A stretch of DNA of 64,000 nucleotides from assembly GCA_018139225.1 (NCBI GenBank), contig JAGSNX010000001.1, positions 310,001 through 374,000 on the forward strand, given 5' to 3'. The stretch's first letter is position 1. Every line of letters begins with the position of its first letter. The notes beneath the pieces were generated by a model, which was not told the DNA's origin, did no database searches, and saw only the letters and a program-made list of their open reading frames with translations. This DNA comes from Microvirga sp. SRT01 (GTDB lineage Bacteria; Pseudomonadota; Alphaproteobacteria; Sphingomonadales; Sphingomonadaceae). Positions 17,793 to 25,366 of this stretch are shown piece after piece. Both the position numbers and the translations under genes were made by a program.

Positions 17793-18212
17793 ATGACCGA
17801 CACCCTCGCCCTCCTGCCCCACACCCTGCCACACTGCCAGAATGCGCGGCTCGCGCTGTTCGCGATCCGCAGGATGGGGGCACACGGCCTGCACGATGCG
17901 TGCGCGGCGCACGGCATCTTCACGTCCTTCGGGCAGGATTTCCGTCGTCCGTTGATGCTCTTGCGGGCGCTGATGGCGGACCTCGCTGCTCATGCCGGCG
18001 GCACGATCGCCATCGCCCCCTGCTGTTGCGCGCGCATGACCTCCGCAGAGGCGGCGTTGCTGTCGATCCTGCACCGGATCGAGGTGGAGCCGATGCAGGC
18101 GCAGTTCCTGATGAGCGACCTGCTCGGCATCCGCCGGGTCGAGGGTCCGCTGATGGCGGCCGCCGCGGTCACCGCCGCCTTCGCCGATGCCGGCCGCCCG
18201 ATCGCGGCCTGA
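17793..18212 (+). CDS. Conserved sphingomonad protein (DUF6628-like)
   Basis: 139 residues with a mixed helical composition. A striking IAIAPCCCARMTSAEA segment holds three adjacent cysteines, and SDLLGIRRVEGPLMAAAAV lies near the C-terminus. It resembles the sphingomonad DUF6628 proteins; that attribution is from memory. It lacks a signal peptide. The Cys triplet could bind metal or be redox active, but nothing in the context supports either. It is convergent with the AmpG-like permease gene. Confidence 0.7.
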   Translation: MTDTLALLPHTLPHCQNARLALFAIRRMGAHGLHDACAAHGIFTSFGQDFRRPLMLLRALMADLAAHAGGTIAIAPCCCARMTSAEAALLSILHRIEVEPMQAQFLMSDLLGIRRVEGPLMAAAAVTAAFADAGRPIAA

Positions 18213-18216
18213 CCCG

Positions 18217-19533
18217 TCAATCCGCCCGCGCGTCACCCTCTCCGGCGACGCCTGCGCTGCCGATCGACCGATCGACCAGACCGTTGCGGCTCATCCACCA
18301 GAACAGCGCGACCCCCGGCAGCGCGAGCGCCGTCGTCAGCAGATAGAAATCGACATAGCCGAACCGCTCGATCAGCGCGCCGGCGGTCGTGCCTGTCACG
18401 ATCCGGCCGACGATGCTTGCCGCCGCCGAGATCAGCGCGAACTGCGCGGCGGTGAAGCGCAGGTCGCACAGTGCGGAGAAGTACGCGATCACGACGACTC
18501 CGCCGAACCCGCTCGCCGCGTTCTCGAACCCGATCGCGCCCGCCATGCCCCAGTTGCTGTGACCTGCCGCCGCCAGCGCCGCGAACGACAGGTTGGACAC
18601 TGCCATCAGCACGAGCGCGAGCAGCACCGAGCGCTTCATGCCCATCTTCGCATATAGCACGCCGCCGACGAATATCCCGACCAGATAGGCGATGAACCCG
18701 ACGCCCACGTCGTAGAACGCGATCTCGTCGCCGGTGAAGCCAAGCTCGTCGAACAGCAGCCGCAGCGTCAGGTTCGCCAGCGTGTCGCCCACCTTGTGGA
18801 TCAGGATGAAGAGCAGCACGAGCACCGCCCCCTCGCGCGCGAAGAACTGCACGAACGGGCCCCAGATCGCCTTCAGCCCCTCGGCGAAGCCGCGCCGCTC
18901 GACCGGCTCGCGCCGCCGCGGCGGCTCACCGAGCAGCAGCCCCGCCAGCATCGCCGGCAAGGCGAAGATGGCGCAGGCGAGGTACCCCGCGCTCCACCCG
19001 GCCCGCTCCGCCACGACCAGCGCCAGCGCACCTGCACCCGCCGATCCAATCCGCCAGCCATATTGGCTCATGCCCGATCCGACGCCGAGCTGGCGCGGCT
19101 CCAGCACTTCGATCCGGTACGCGTCGATGACGATGTCGAATGTCGCGCCGGCCGCGCCCACCAGAATGGCCGCGGTCGCCGCTGCGCCGATGCTGGCCGC
19201 CGGATCGACCAGCGCCAGATTGACGACCGCCGCGATCACCAGCACGCCCGCCAGGATCAGCCACGACACGCGTTGACCCAATCGGCCCAATACCGGCAGC
19301 CGGACGCCGTCGACCACCCACGCCCATAGCCATTTGAGATTGTAGACGAGGAAGGCGAGGCTGAACGCGGTAACGGTCTTCTTGTCGATCCCGTCCTGCG
19401 CCAGCCGCGTGGTCAGCGTCGCGCCGATCATCGCGTACGGAAAGCCCGACGAGATCCCGAGCGCCAGCGCTGCCAGCGGCTGCCGCTCCAGATACGGCGC
19501 CACCCCGTCCCGCCAGCCCGTCCGTTCCGTCAT
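18217..19533 (-). CDS. MFS transporter, AmpG-like (muropeptide permease family)
   Basis: About 438 residues with roughly 12 transmembrane helices. The N-terminus (PLAALALGISSGFPYAMIGATLTTRLAQ...VYNLKWLWAWVVD) is characteristic of AmpG/PAT-type permeases, which bring anhydromuropeptides or acetyl-CoA-related solutes across the inner membrane. The start at 19533 follows a GGGGCGGGA site; an ATG at 19551 is possible but has no ribosome site. No beta-lactamase or ampD is near, so the substrate stays open. Confidence 0.83.
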   Translation of the reverse strand: MTERTGWRDGVAPYLERQPLAALALGISSGFPYAMIGATLTTRLAQDGIDKKTVTAFSLAFLVYNLKWLWAWVVDGVRLPVLGRLGQRVSWLILAGVLVIAAVVNLALVDPAASIGAAATAAILVGAAGATFDIVIDAYRIEVLEPRQLGVGSGMSQYGWRIGSAGAGALALVVAERAGWSAGYLACAIFALPAMLAGLLLGEPPRRREPVERRGFAEGLKAIWGPFVQFFAREGAVLVLLFILIHKVGDTLANLTLRLLFDELGFTGDEIAFYDVGVGFIAYLVGIFVGGVLYAKMGMKRSVLLALVLMAVSNLSFAALAAAGHSNWGMAGAIGFENAASGFGGVVVIAYFSALCDLRFTAAQFALISAAASIVGRIVTGTTAGALIERFGYVDFYLLTTALALPGVALFWWMSRNGLVDRSIGSAGVAGEGDARAD

Positions 19534-19585
19534 TCCCGCCCCTTCGCTCATTCGGGCAACAGCATAGCCGCGGCCCGCGCGAGCG

Positions 19586-20056
19586 TCACGCCGCTTCCGG
19601 CGATCCCGTTGCGAACAGCGTGAAGCCGGGCGGCAGGCGCTTCGGCGGCTTGCCCGCCATCCCCGCCTCGATTGCGCCGATCGCCGCGATCAGATCGCGT
19701 TGCCCATAGGGTTTGGACAGACACCCGGCGGCCAGTTCGACCGCCTCGGGCGGGCAAGCACCAGTGACGAACATCACCGCCACGCCGCGCGCACGCGCGG
19801 CACGCGCGACCTCTACGCCGGAGCCGTCGGCCAGATTGACGTCGACCAACACCAGATCGATAGCGTCGCCGCCGGACAGCACCGCAACGGCATCCGCGAC
19901 GCGGTCCACCGTCGCAACAATCTCGAAATCGGCATCGGTCAGCACATGCTCGGCGTCGAACGCGACGAGGGGCTCATCCTCCACGACGAGGAGCCGGACG
20001 ATCCGCCGTTTTTTCTTGCCGAACAACACGCCCGTCCGCCCGATCGTTACGCCCAT
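19586..20056 (-). CDS. Single-domain response regulator (receiver)
   Basis: About 156 residues: a basic head (GKKKRRIV) followed by a complete CheY-like receiver. The acidic pair is in VVEDEP, the phospho-accepting Asp in LVLVDVNLADGSG, the Thr switch in MFVTGACP and the Lys in GCLSKPYGQRD. There is no output domain; the C-terminus ends in a short Pro-rich tail. No histidine kinase is adjacent. It is divergent from the pseudouridine synthase gene. The start is uncertain; a GTG around 20029 would give a shorter head. Confidence 0.82.
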   Translation of the reverse strand: MGVTIGRTGVLFGKKKRRIVRLLVVEDEPLVAFDAEHVLTDADFEIVATVDRVADAVAVLSGGDAIDLVLVDVNLADGSGVEVARAARARGVAVMFVTGACPPEAVELAAGCLSKPYGQRDLIAAIGAIEAGMAGKPPKRLPPGFTLFATGSPEAA

Positions 20057-20133
20057 GACGCATAACGCACTTCATTCGCAACGGACGCAAAGATTTTTCG
20101 CCTAGACGCGCAATCCGCAGTATTCGCCGCCGG

Positions 20134-21891
20134 ATGACCACCGACAAGACCCAAGACGCTGCTCCCGAGAGCGATCGTCCCGAAGGCGACCGGATCGCCA
20201 AGCTGCTCGCCCGCGCCGGCATCGCTTCGCGCCGGGAGGTGGAACGGATGATCGAGGAGGGTCGCGTCGCGGTGGACGGCGAGGTGCTCGACACACCCGC
20301 CACCGTGCTGACCGATCTGGCCGGCGTCACGGTCGACGGCAAGCCGGTCGCAGCGCCGGAGCCGGCGCGGCTGTTCCTGTATCACAAGCCACCGGGGCTG
20401 CTCGTCACCGAGTGGGATCCCGCCGGCCGCCTGACGATCTACGACCGATTGCCCGCCGACCTGCCACGGCTGGTGCCCGTCGGCCGGCTCGATCTGGCGA
20501 CGGAGGGGCTGTTGCTGCTGACCACGGACGGTGGGCTGAAGCGCACGCTGGAGCTACCCGCGACGGGCGTCGAGCGCACTTATCGCGCCCGCGCTTACGG
20601 AGAGATCACGCAGGCGCGGCTGGAGGAGTTGATCGACGGGATCGAGATCGAGGGTATGCGCTACGGCTCGATCGACGCCAATCTGGAGCGGCGAACGGGC
20701 GCGAACGTCTGGATCGAACTGACGCTGACCGAGGGCAAGAACCGCGAGGTCCGTCGCGTGCTGGAGTATCTCGGGCTTCAGGTTTCGCGCCTGATCCGCA
20801 CCCGCTACGGCCCGTTCGTGCTCGGCGAGTTGCAGCCGAACGAGATCGGTGAGGCGCGCGGGGCCGATATCGCCACCTTCCGCCGCTCGCTGGAGGGTTC
20901 GAAGCGCGGCAAGGGTCAGGATCAGGCGATCGTCGAGGTCGCTGCACGCGTCGTTGCGCCACCGTCCGCTCCCCCCACGCCTGCGACCAGCCGCTCGGTC
21001 GAAACCGAGCGTCCGCGGCCGGAGCCGGTGCGCGTCGACCGCGGCGCGAAGCCGGCTGCCGGGTGGGGCAGCCGCACGCGCCCCAGCCGCCCTGCCGTCG
21101 AACCCGATGCCCCACGCACCCGCGGCCGCCCGCCGCTGCGTGACGGCGTCGAGGTGCGCGCGCCGCGTCCTGCTTCGGACGGCGAGCGCAGTGGCCGCTT
21201 CGTGCGCGACCGCGGCGACGCCGCGGCGCCACGTACCGGCGGCGGCTACCGCGGCGACGAAGCACGCCCGCCCCGCTCGCGCGCCGAGAGCGATCCGCGC
21301 GCCGGCCGTGATCGATCCGACGACAGGCCACGCAACGCGACGGGCAGCCGTCCGTTTGCCTCCCGTTCGGACGCCGCACAACGCCCGACACGATCGCGAT
21401 CGGACAGCGATCCCCGCGCCGACAAGGAGCGGTCCGGCGACCGGTCGCGCGGCGGCAGCGGCAATCGTCCGTTCGGCTCGCGCGGCGACGGTGACCAGCG
21501 GCCGACGCGCTCCCGCACCGACAGCGATCCCCGTGCCTCTCGCGACCGGTCGGACGATCGGCCGCGTGCAGCATCGGGAAGCCGGCCTTTCGCCACCCGT
21601 TCCGACGATCAATCGCGCGCTCGCGGGCCTGCGCCCGGCAACCGCTCGTTCGGTGCTCGGACGGACGACCAGTCGCGGTCCCGCGGTCCCTCGAAAGGCC
21701 CGGCCGGTGGCCGCGGTCATCCGCCCCGCGCGAGTCAGGACGGCGAAGCGCGCGGCCGCCCGGACAGCGGTAAGCCGCCGGCGCGCAGTGGCGGCGGAGG
21801 CAAGGGTCCGGCGGGCGGTCGCGGACATCCGCCCCGAGGTCCGAAGGGGGGCGCCCCCAAGGGCTGCGCACCACGCGGAGGGAAGCGCTGA
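20134..21891 (+). CDS. RluB/RluE-type pseudouridine synthase with long repetitive basic tail
   Basis: 585 residues. The S4 RNA-binding domain is at about 20-80 (RIAKLLARAGIASRREVERM), followed by the RsuA/RluB catalytic domain with the Asp motif VGRLDLATEGLLLLT (about residue 115) and EGKNREVRRVLEYLGL. The core ends near residue 255. The remaining 330 residues are disordered, Arg/Gly/Ser/Asp-rich and include three tandem 38-39 aa repeats. Long basic tails are known in RluB homologues; they probably help bind rRNA. The family pseudouridylates 23S rRNA. It overlaps rsmD by one base, giving an rRNA-modification pair. Confidence 0.88.
   Translation: MTTDKTQDAAPESDRPEGDRIAKLLARAGIASRREVERMIEEGRVAVDGEVLDTPATVLTDLAGVTVDGKPVAAPEPARLFLYHKPPGLLVTEWDPAGRLTIYDRLPADLPRLVPVGRLDLATEGLLLLTTDGGLKRTLELPATGVERTYRARAYGEITQARLEELIDGIEIEGMRYGSIDANLERRTGANVWIELTLTEGKNREVRRVLEYLGLQVSRLIRTRYGPFVLGELQPNEIGEARGADIATFRRSLEGSKRGKGQDQAIVEVAARVVAPPSAPPTPATSRSVETERPRPEPVRVDRGAKPAAGWGSRTRPSRPAVEPDAPRTRGRPPLRDGVEVRAPRPASDGERSGRFVRDRGDAAAPRTGGGYRGDEARPPRSRAESDPRAGRDRSDDRPRNATGSRPFASRSDAAQRPTRSRSDSDPRADKERSGDRSRGGSGNRPFGSRGDGDQRPTRSRTDSDPRASRDRSDDRPRAASGSRPFATRSDDQSRARGPAPGNRSFGARTDDQSRSRGPSKGPAGGRGHPPRASQDGEARGRPDSGKPPARSGGGGKGPAGGRGHPPRGPKGGAPKGCAPRGGKR
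21265..21612 (+). repeat. Three tandem 117-nt coding repeats in the pseudouridine synthase tail
   Basis: The units are 21265-21381, 21382-21498 and 21499-21612 (the last is one codon short). Each encodes RP(P/T)RSR then a DPRA segment, (D/E)RS(D/G)DR, a Gly/Ala link and (S/N)RPF(A/G)(S/T)R. A weaker fourth copy (NRSFGARTDDQ) follows. The repeat is likely to vary in number between strains. Confidence 0.8.
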
Positions 21892-22430
21892 TGCGGGTGA
21901 TTTCCGGACAATGGCGTGGGCGTCCGCTCGTCGCGCCCAAGGGTGACGCGACCCGCCCGACCGCCGATCGCACGCGGGAGGCGCTGTTCTCGATGCTCAC
22001 CAGCCGGCTCGGCAGCTTCGAAGGGCTGGCGGTGGCGGACCTGTTCGCCGGCTCCGGCGCGCTCGGAATCGAGGCGCTGTCGCGCGGCGCGGGGTCGTGC
22101 CTGTTCGTGGAGCAGGACCGGCCGGCGATCGACGCGCTCAAGGCCAATCTGGAGAAGCTCGGGGTGCGCGCCGACGTGCGGGCGACCTCCGCCCTCGCGC
22201 TCGGACCCGCGCCCGCCCCGCTCGATCTCGTGATGATGGACCCACCGTATGGCACCGGGGCGGCGCAGGTGGCACTCGACAAGCTCGGCCGCCTCGGCTG
22301 GTTCGGCCCCGCGACATGGATCAGCGTCGAAACCGCCAAGCAGGACGAACTGGACGTACCCGGCTTCACCGTCGACGCTTCCCGCGTTCACGGCAAGGCG
22401 AGGGTTACGCTGCTGCGCCGCGACGGGTGA
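21891..22430 (+). CDS. rsmD: 16S rRNA (guanine(966)-N(2))-methyltransferase RsmD
   Basis: 179-residue SAM-dependent methyltransferase. N-terminal MRVISGQWRGRPLVAP, then RPTADRTREALFSML, SAM-binding VADLFAGSGALGIEALSRGA and the catalytic MMDPPYGTG. It methylates 16S rRNA during 30S assembly. The ATG shares a base with the preceding TGA. It is normal in length. Confidence 0.95.
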   Translation: MRVISGQWRGRPLVAPKGDATRPTADRTREALFSMLTSRLGSFEGLAVADLFAGSGALGIEALSRGAGSCLFVEQDRPAIDALKANLEKLGVRADVRATSALALGPAPAPLDLVMMDPPYGTGAAQVALDKLGRLGWFGPATWISVETAKQDELDVPGFTVDASRVHGKARVTLLRRDG

Positions 22431-22445
22431 CCTAGCTTCTTGCTA

Positions 22446-22532
22446 GCTCTCCTCGGGAGGGGCTGGGGGAGGGTCTTTCCACCAGCGACACGCCCAAGGC
22501 TCCACCCCAGCCCTCCCTGTCAGGGGAGGGAG
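22446..22532. repeat. Imperfect palindromic element between rsmD and the MFS gene
   Basis: A G-rich arm (CTCGGGAGGGGCTGGGGG) is mirrored about 50 bp on by CCACCCCAGCCCTCCC and GGGGAGGGAG. The whole can fold into a long imperfect hairpin between two convergent genes. It looks like a dispersed extragenic repeat; it may also act as a transcription barrier. Confidence 0.6.
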
Positions 22533-22543
22533 CAGGGACGCCC

Positions 22544-24037
22544 CTACCCCTCCACCGCATCCTCGCGCACGCGCAGCATCGACACCGCCGCCAGCGCCAT
22601 CACCGCGGCGGCGAAGGCCATCGTCCAGATCGGCTCGGTCGGGAAGAAGTGCTTCATGATCGTGCCCATGATCGTCGCGACCAGCAATTGCGGCACGACC
22701 ACGAATACATTGAACAACCCCATATAGATGCCCAGCTTACGCTGCGGCAGACTGGACGCCAAGATCGCGTAGGGCATAGCCAGGATCGACGCCCACGCGA
22801 TGCCGATCCCCAACTCCGCCAGCAGCAACATCGCCGGCGTGCGGATCACGAAGAACGACAGGAACGACGCCGCACCGATCGCCAGCGCAGCGGCATGCGT
22901 CCGAACCTTGCCGAACCGCCGTGCGACCGGCTGCAACAGGAACGCCGCCACGATCGCCGCCACGAAATTGTACGCGGCGAACATGATCCCGACCCAGTTG
23001 CCGCCCTGATTATACGCCTCGCTGGCGGGATCGGCCGACCCATAGACATACTGGGCAACAACGGGCGTCGTATAGATCCACATGATGAACAACGCCGACC
23101 AGGTGAAGAACTGCGTCAGCGCCAGCCGCTTCATGATCGGTGGCATGCCGGAGAAATCGCCGACGATGTTGGTCAACAAATTGTCGCGGCTGCCCCTCGC
23201 ATAGAGCGCCCCCGCTGCGAGCCGCGCGATCCCGTAGAACGCGACCAGTCCGCCGAGCAGGTACAACTCCTTCTCCAGCCGCAGCACCGCGACGATTGAC
23301 GCCAGCACCAGCCCGGCGGCGATCCAGACCACGCCGCCGATCGTGGAGGCAGGCGGTACCGGCGGCACGTCATGCGCGCCGAGTTCATGCCCCTCGAACG
23401 CCGCGAGTTCGGCGGGACTGTATTCGCGCGTGGTCAGCACGGTCCACAACACCGACGCCAGCAGCGCCGCACCACCTAGGTAGAACGACCACAATACCGT
23501 TTCCGGAATACCGCCGCCCGGCTGAAAATTGCGCACCCCGAACCGGTCGAGGATATACGGCGTCGCCGACCCGACCACCGCGCCCGCGCCAATGAACGCG
23601 GTCTGGAGCGCGTAGCCGGCGGTATGCTGATCCTTGCGCAGCATGTCGCCGACGAAGGCACGGAACGGTTCCATCGCGATGTTGAGCGACGCGTCGAGCA
23701 TCCACAGCAGCATCGCCGCCGCCAGCAGGCCCGGTGCGTTCGGCATCCCGATCAGCGCCAGCGCCGCCAGCACCGCACCCGCGAAGAAATAGGGTCGCCG
23801 GCGCCCGAACCGCCCCCACGTCCGGTCGGAATAATGGCCGATGATCGGCTGCACCAGCAGCCCGGTCAGCGGCGCGGCGATCCACAGCACCGCGAGATTG
23901 TCCAGGCTCTCGCCCAGCGACTGGAAGATGCGGCTCATATTCGCGTTCTGGAGCGCGAAGCCGATCTGGATGCCGAAGAAGCCGAACGAGATGTTCCACA
24001 GTCCCGCGAATCCCTGCCGCGGCTTTTCGGTCGTCAT
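22544..24037 (-). CDS. SLC45/GPH-type sugar (maltose/sucrose) MFS transporter
   Basis: 497 residues, about 12 helices. The N-terminal block with NISFGFFGIQIGFALQNANM and the loop SDRTWGRFGRRRPYFFAG are hallmarks of SLC45-like sugar/proton symporters found in LacI-controlled alpha-glucoside loci of alphaproteobacteria and xanthomonads. It would move maltose or malto-oligosaccharides from the periplasm to the cytoplasm. Its ATG overlaps the LacI stop (ATGA), so regulator and transporter are co-transcribed. Confidence 0.87.
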   Translation of the reverse strand: MTTEKPRQGFAGLWNISFGFFGIQIGFALQNANMSRIFQSLGESLDNLAVLWIAAPLTGLLVQPIIGHYSDRTWGRFGRRRPYFFAGAVLAALALIGMPNAPGLLAAAMLLWMLDASLNIAMEPFRAFVGDMLRKDQHTAGYALQTAFIGAGAVVGSATPYILDRFGVRNFQPGGGIPETVLWSFYLGGAALLASVLWTVLTTREYSPAELAAFEGHELGAHDVPPVPPASTIGGVVWIAAGLVLASIVAVLRLEKELYLLGGLVAFYGIARLAAGALYARGSRDNLLTNIVGDFSGMPPIMKRLALTQFFTWSALFIMWIYTTPVVAQYVYGSADPASEAYNQGGNWVGIMFAAYNFVAAIVAAFLLQPVARRFGKVRTHAAALAIGAASFLSFFVIRTPAMLLLAELGIGIAWASILAMPYAILASSLPQRKLGIYMGLFNVFVVVPQLLVATIMGTIMKHFFPTEPIWTMAFAAAVMALAAVSMLRVREDAVEG

Positions 24038-25077
24038 GCACGATCCTTGCGGGTCACGGAGGAACCTCGGACGACGAGCCGCGTCGGCAGGATCATGCTC
24101 GCCGCCGCTTCCCCACGGATACGCGCGAGCAGCAGTTCGACCAGTCGCCGGCCCGCCGCGGCGGCATCCTGCACGACGGTCGTCAGTGGCGGATTGGCGA
24201 AACTGGCCGCCGGAATGTCGTCGAAGCCGACGACGGCGATGTCGTGCGGCACCGCCAACCCCGCCTCCGCCAGCACGCGCATCGCGGCGAGCGCGATCAG
24301 GTCGCTCGCCGCGACGATGCCGTCGAACGGCAAGCCCCGCGCCAGCAGTTCCCGCGCCGCCCGCGTCCCATCGTCCTCGGTGGAGATCGACGCGATCTGA
24401 AGCCGCGGATCAGGGCTCAGGCCCGCCTCCGCCAACGCCTGCGCATAACCCGCATGCCGGTCGTGGAATTCCGGATAATGGTCGGTCGCGTCGCCCAGAA
24501 AGGCGATCCGGCGCCGCCCCTGTTCCAGCAGGTGCCGCGACGCCGCCAGCCCGCCCGCGATATTGTCGCACCCCAGCGTCAGCCCCGGCTGTCCCGGCTG
24601 CACCGATCCCCAGCGCACGAAGTGCGTCCCGTGGCCGACCAGCGTCACCAAGCGCTGATGATATTGCGCATAGTCACCGTACCCCAGCAGGATCAGTCCG
24701 TCGGCGCGGTGGCTGTCCTCGTAATCGGTGTGCCAGTCGCTCGACAGTTGCTGGAACGACACGAGCAAATCATAGCCATGCTCCGCGCATGCGCTCATGA
24801 TCGACCCCAGCATCGCGAGGAAGAACGGATTTATGAGCGTATCGTCCGGCGACGGATCGCGGAACAGCAGCAGCGCGATCGTCCGTGTCGTGCCGGAGCG
24901 CAGGTTCGATGCCGCGCGGTCCACGGTGTAGTTCAGTTGCTTGGCGATCGCCTCGATCCGCTGGCGGGTCGAGGAACTGACGGTCGGACTGCCCCGCAGC
25001 GCGCGCGAAACGGTCGGCTGCGACACCCCGGCCAAGTGCGCGATATCAAACGAAGTGGCTTTGCGTTGACCGGACAA
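24034..25077 (-). CDS. LacI family transcriptional regulator
   Basis: About 347 residues. The N-terminal helix-turn-helix (SFDIAHLAGVSQPTVSRALR) is followed by the hinge (LNYTVDRAASNLRSG) and a periplasmic-binding-protein-like sensor. No ATG is available near the helix-turn-helix. TTG at 25077 has a GGAGAGGG site 9-10 bases upstream and gives a normal short head; TTG at 25161 would add 28 residues of atypical sequence. It probably represses the divergent TonB receptor gene and its own operon until a malto-oligosaccharide binds (inference from context). Confidence 0.88.
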   Translation of the reverse strand: MSGQRKATSFDIAHLAGVSQPTVSRALRGSPTVSSSTRQRIEAIAKQLNYTVDRAASNLRSGTTRTIALLLFRDPSPDDTLINPFFLAMLGSIMSACAEHGYDLLVSFQQLSSDWHTDYEDSHRADGLILLGYGDYAQYHQRLVTLVGHGTHFVRWGSVQPGQPGLTLGCDNIAGGLAASRHLLEQGRRRIAFLGDATDHYPEFHDRHAGYAQALAEAGLSPDPRLQIASISTEDDGTRAARELLARGLPFDGIVAASDLIALAAMRVLAEAGLAVPHDIAVVGFDDIPAASFANPPLTTVVQDAAAAGRRLVELLLARIRGEAAASMILPTRLVVRGSSVTRKDRA

Positions 25078-25183
25078 ACTCAGGGCACCCTCTCCCCACG
25101 TCCGCTCTCTCGACGGCGACCGCGCGCGGAAAAGAACAGCGCAGAATGGCCCGGAGGTCAACGTCCTCGACCGGTGCGCACCT

Positions 25184-25265
25184 CAATTATCACATAATTG
25201 ATCGTAGCATGACGTGGGTTGTGGCCGCACCGCAACAACGGGTTGCATAAAAGTTGAATACGTAT
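25184..25265. promoter_or_regulatory. Candidate operators in the LacI/TonB-receptor divergent region
   Basis: Three dyads are seen. CAATTAT-CAC-ATAATTG, a perfect 7-bp dyad, is at 25184-25200. GCAAC-AACGG-GTTGC is at 25232-25246. ATACGTAT is at 25258-25265; its central CG is the usual centre of a LacI-family operator. A further CGCAA-TCCA-TTGCG lies at 25291-25304. They lie between the two divergent starts at 25077 and 25367. Which one is the true operator cannot be decided here. Confidence 0.4.
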
Positions 25266-25366
25266 GCCGCAGCCTTTCGCAAATCCGACGCGCAATCCAT
25301 TGCGGCGCCATGCATTCGCCCACGGCGCGAGAGACGCCACGGGTACCAAGGGGGAGGATTTCGACG

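Noticed and set aside
21265..21612. CRISPR-like array from the 117-nt direct repeats
   Set aside because: The repeats are contiguous, in frame and code for protein; there are no unique spacers or cas genes.
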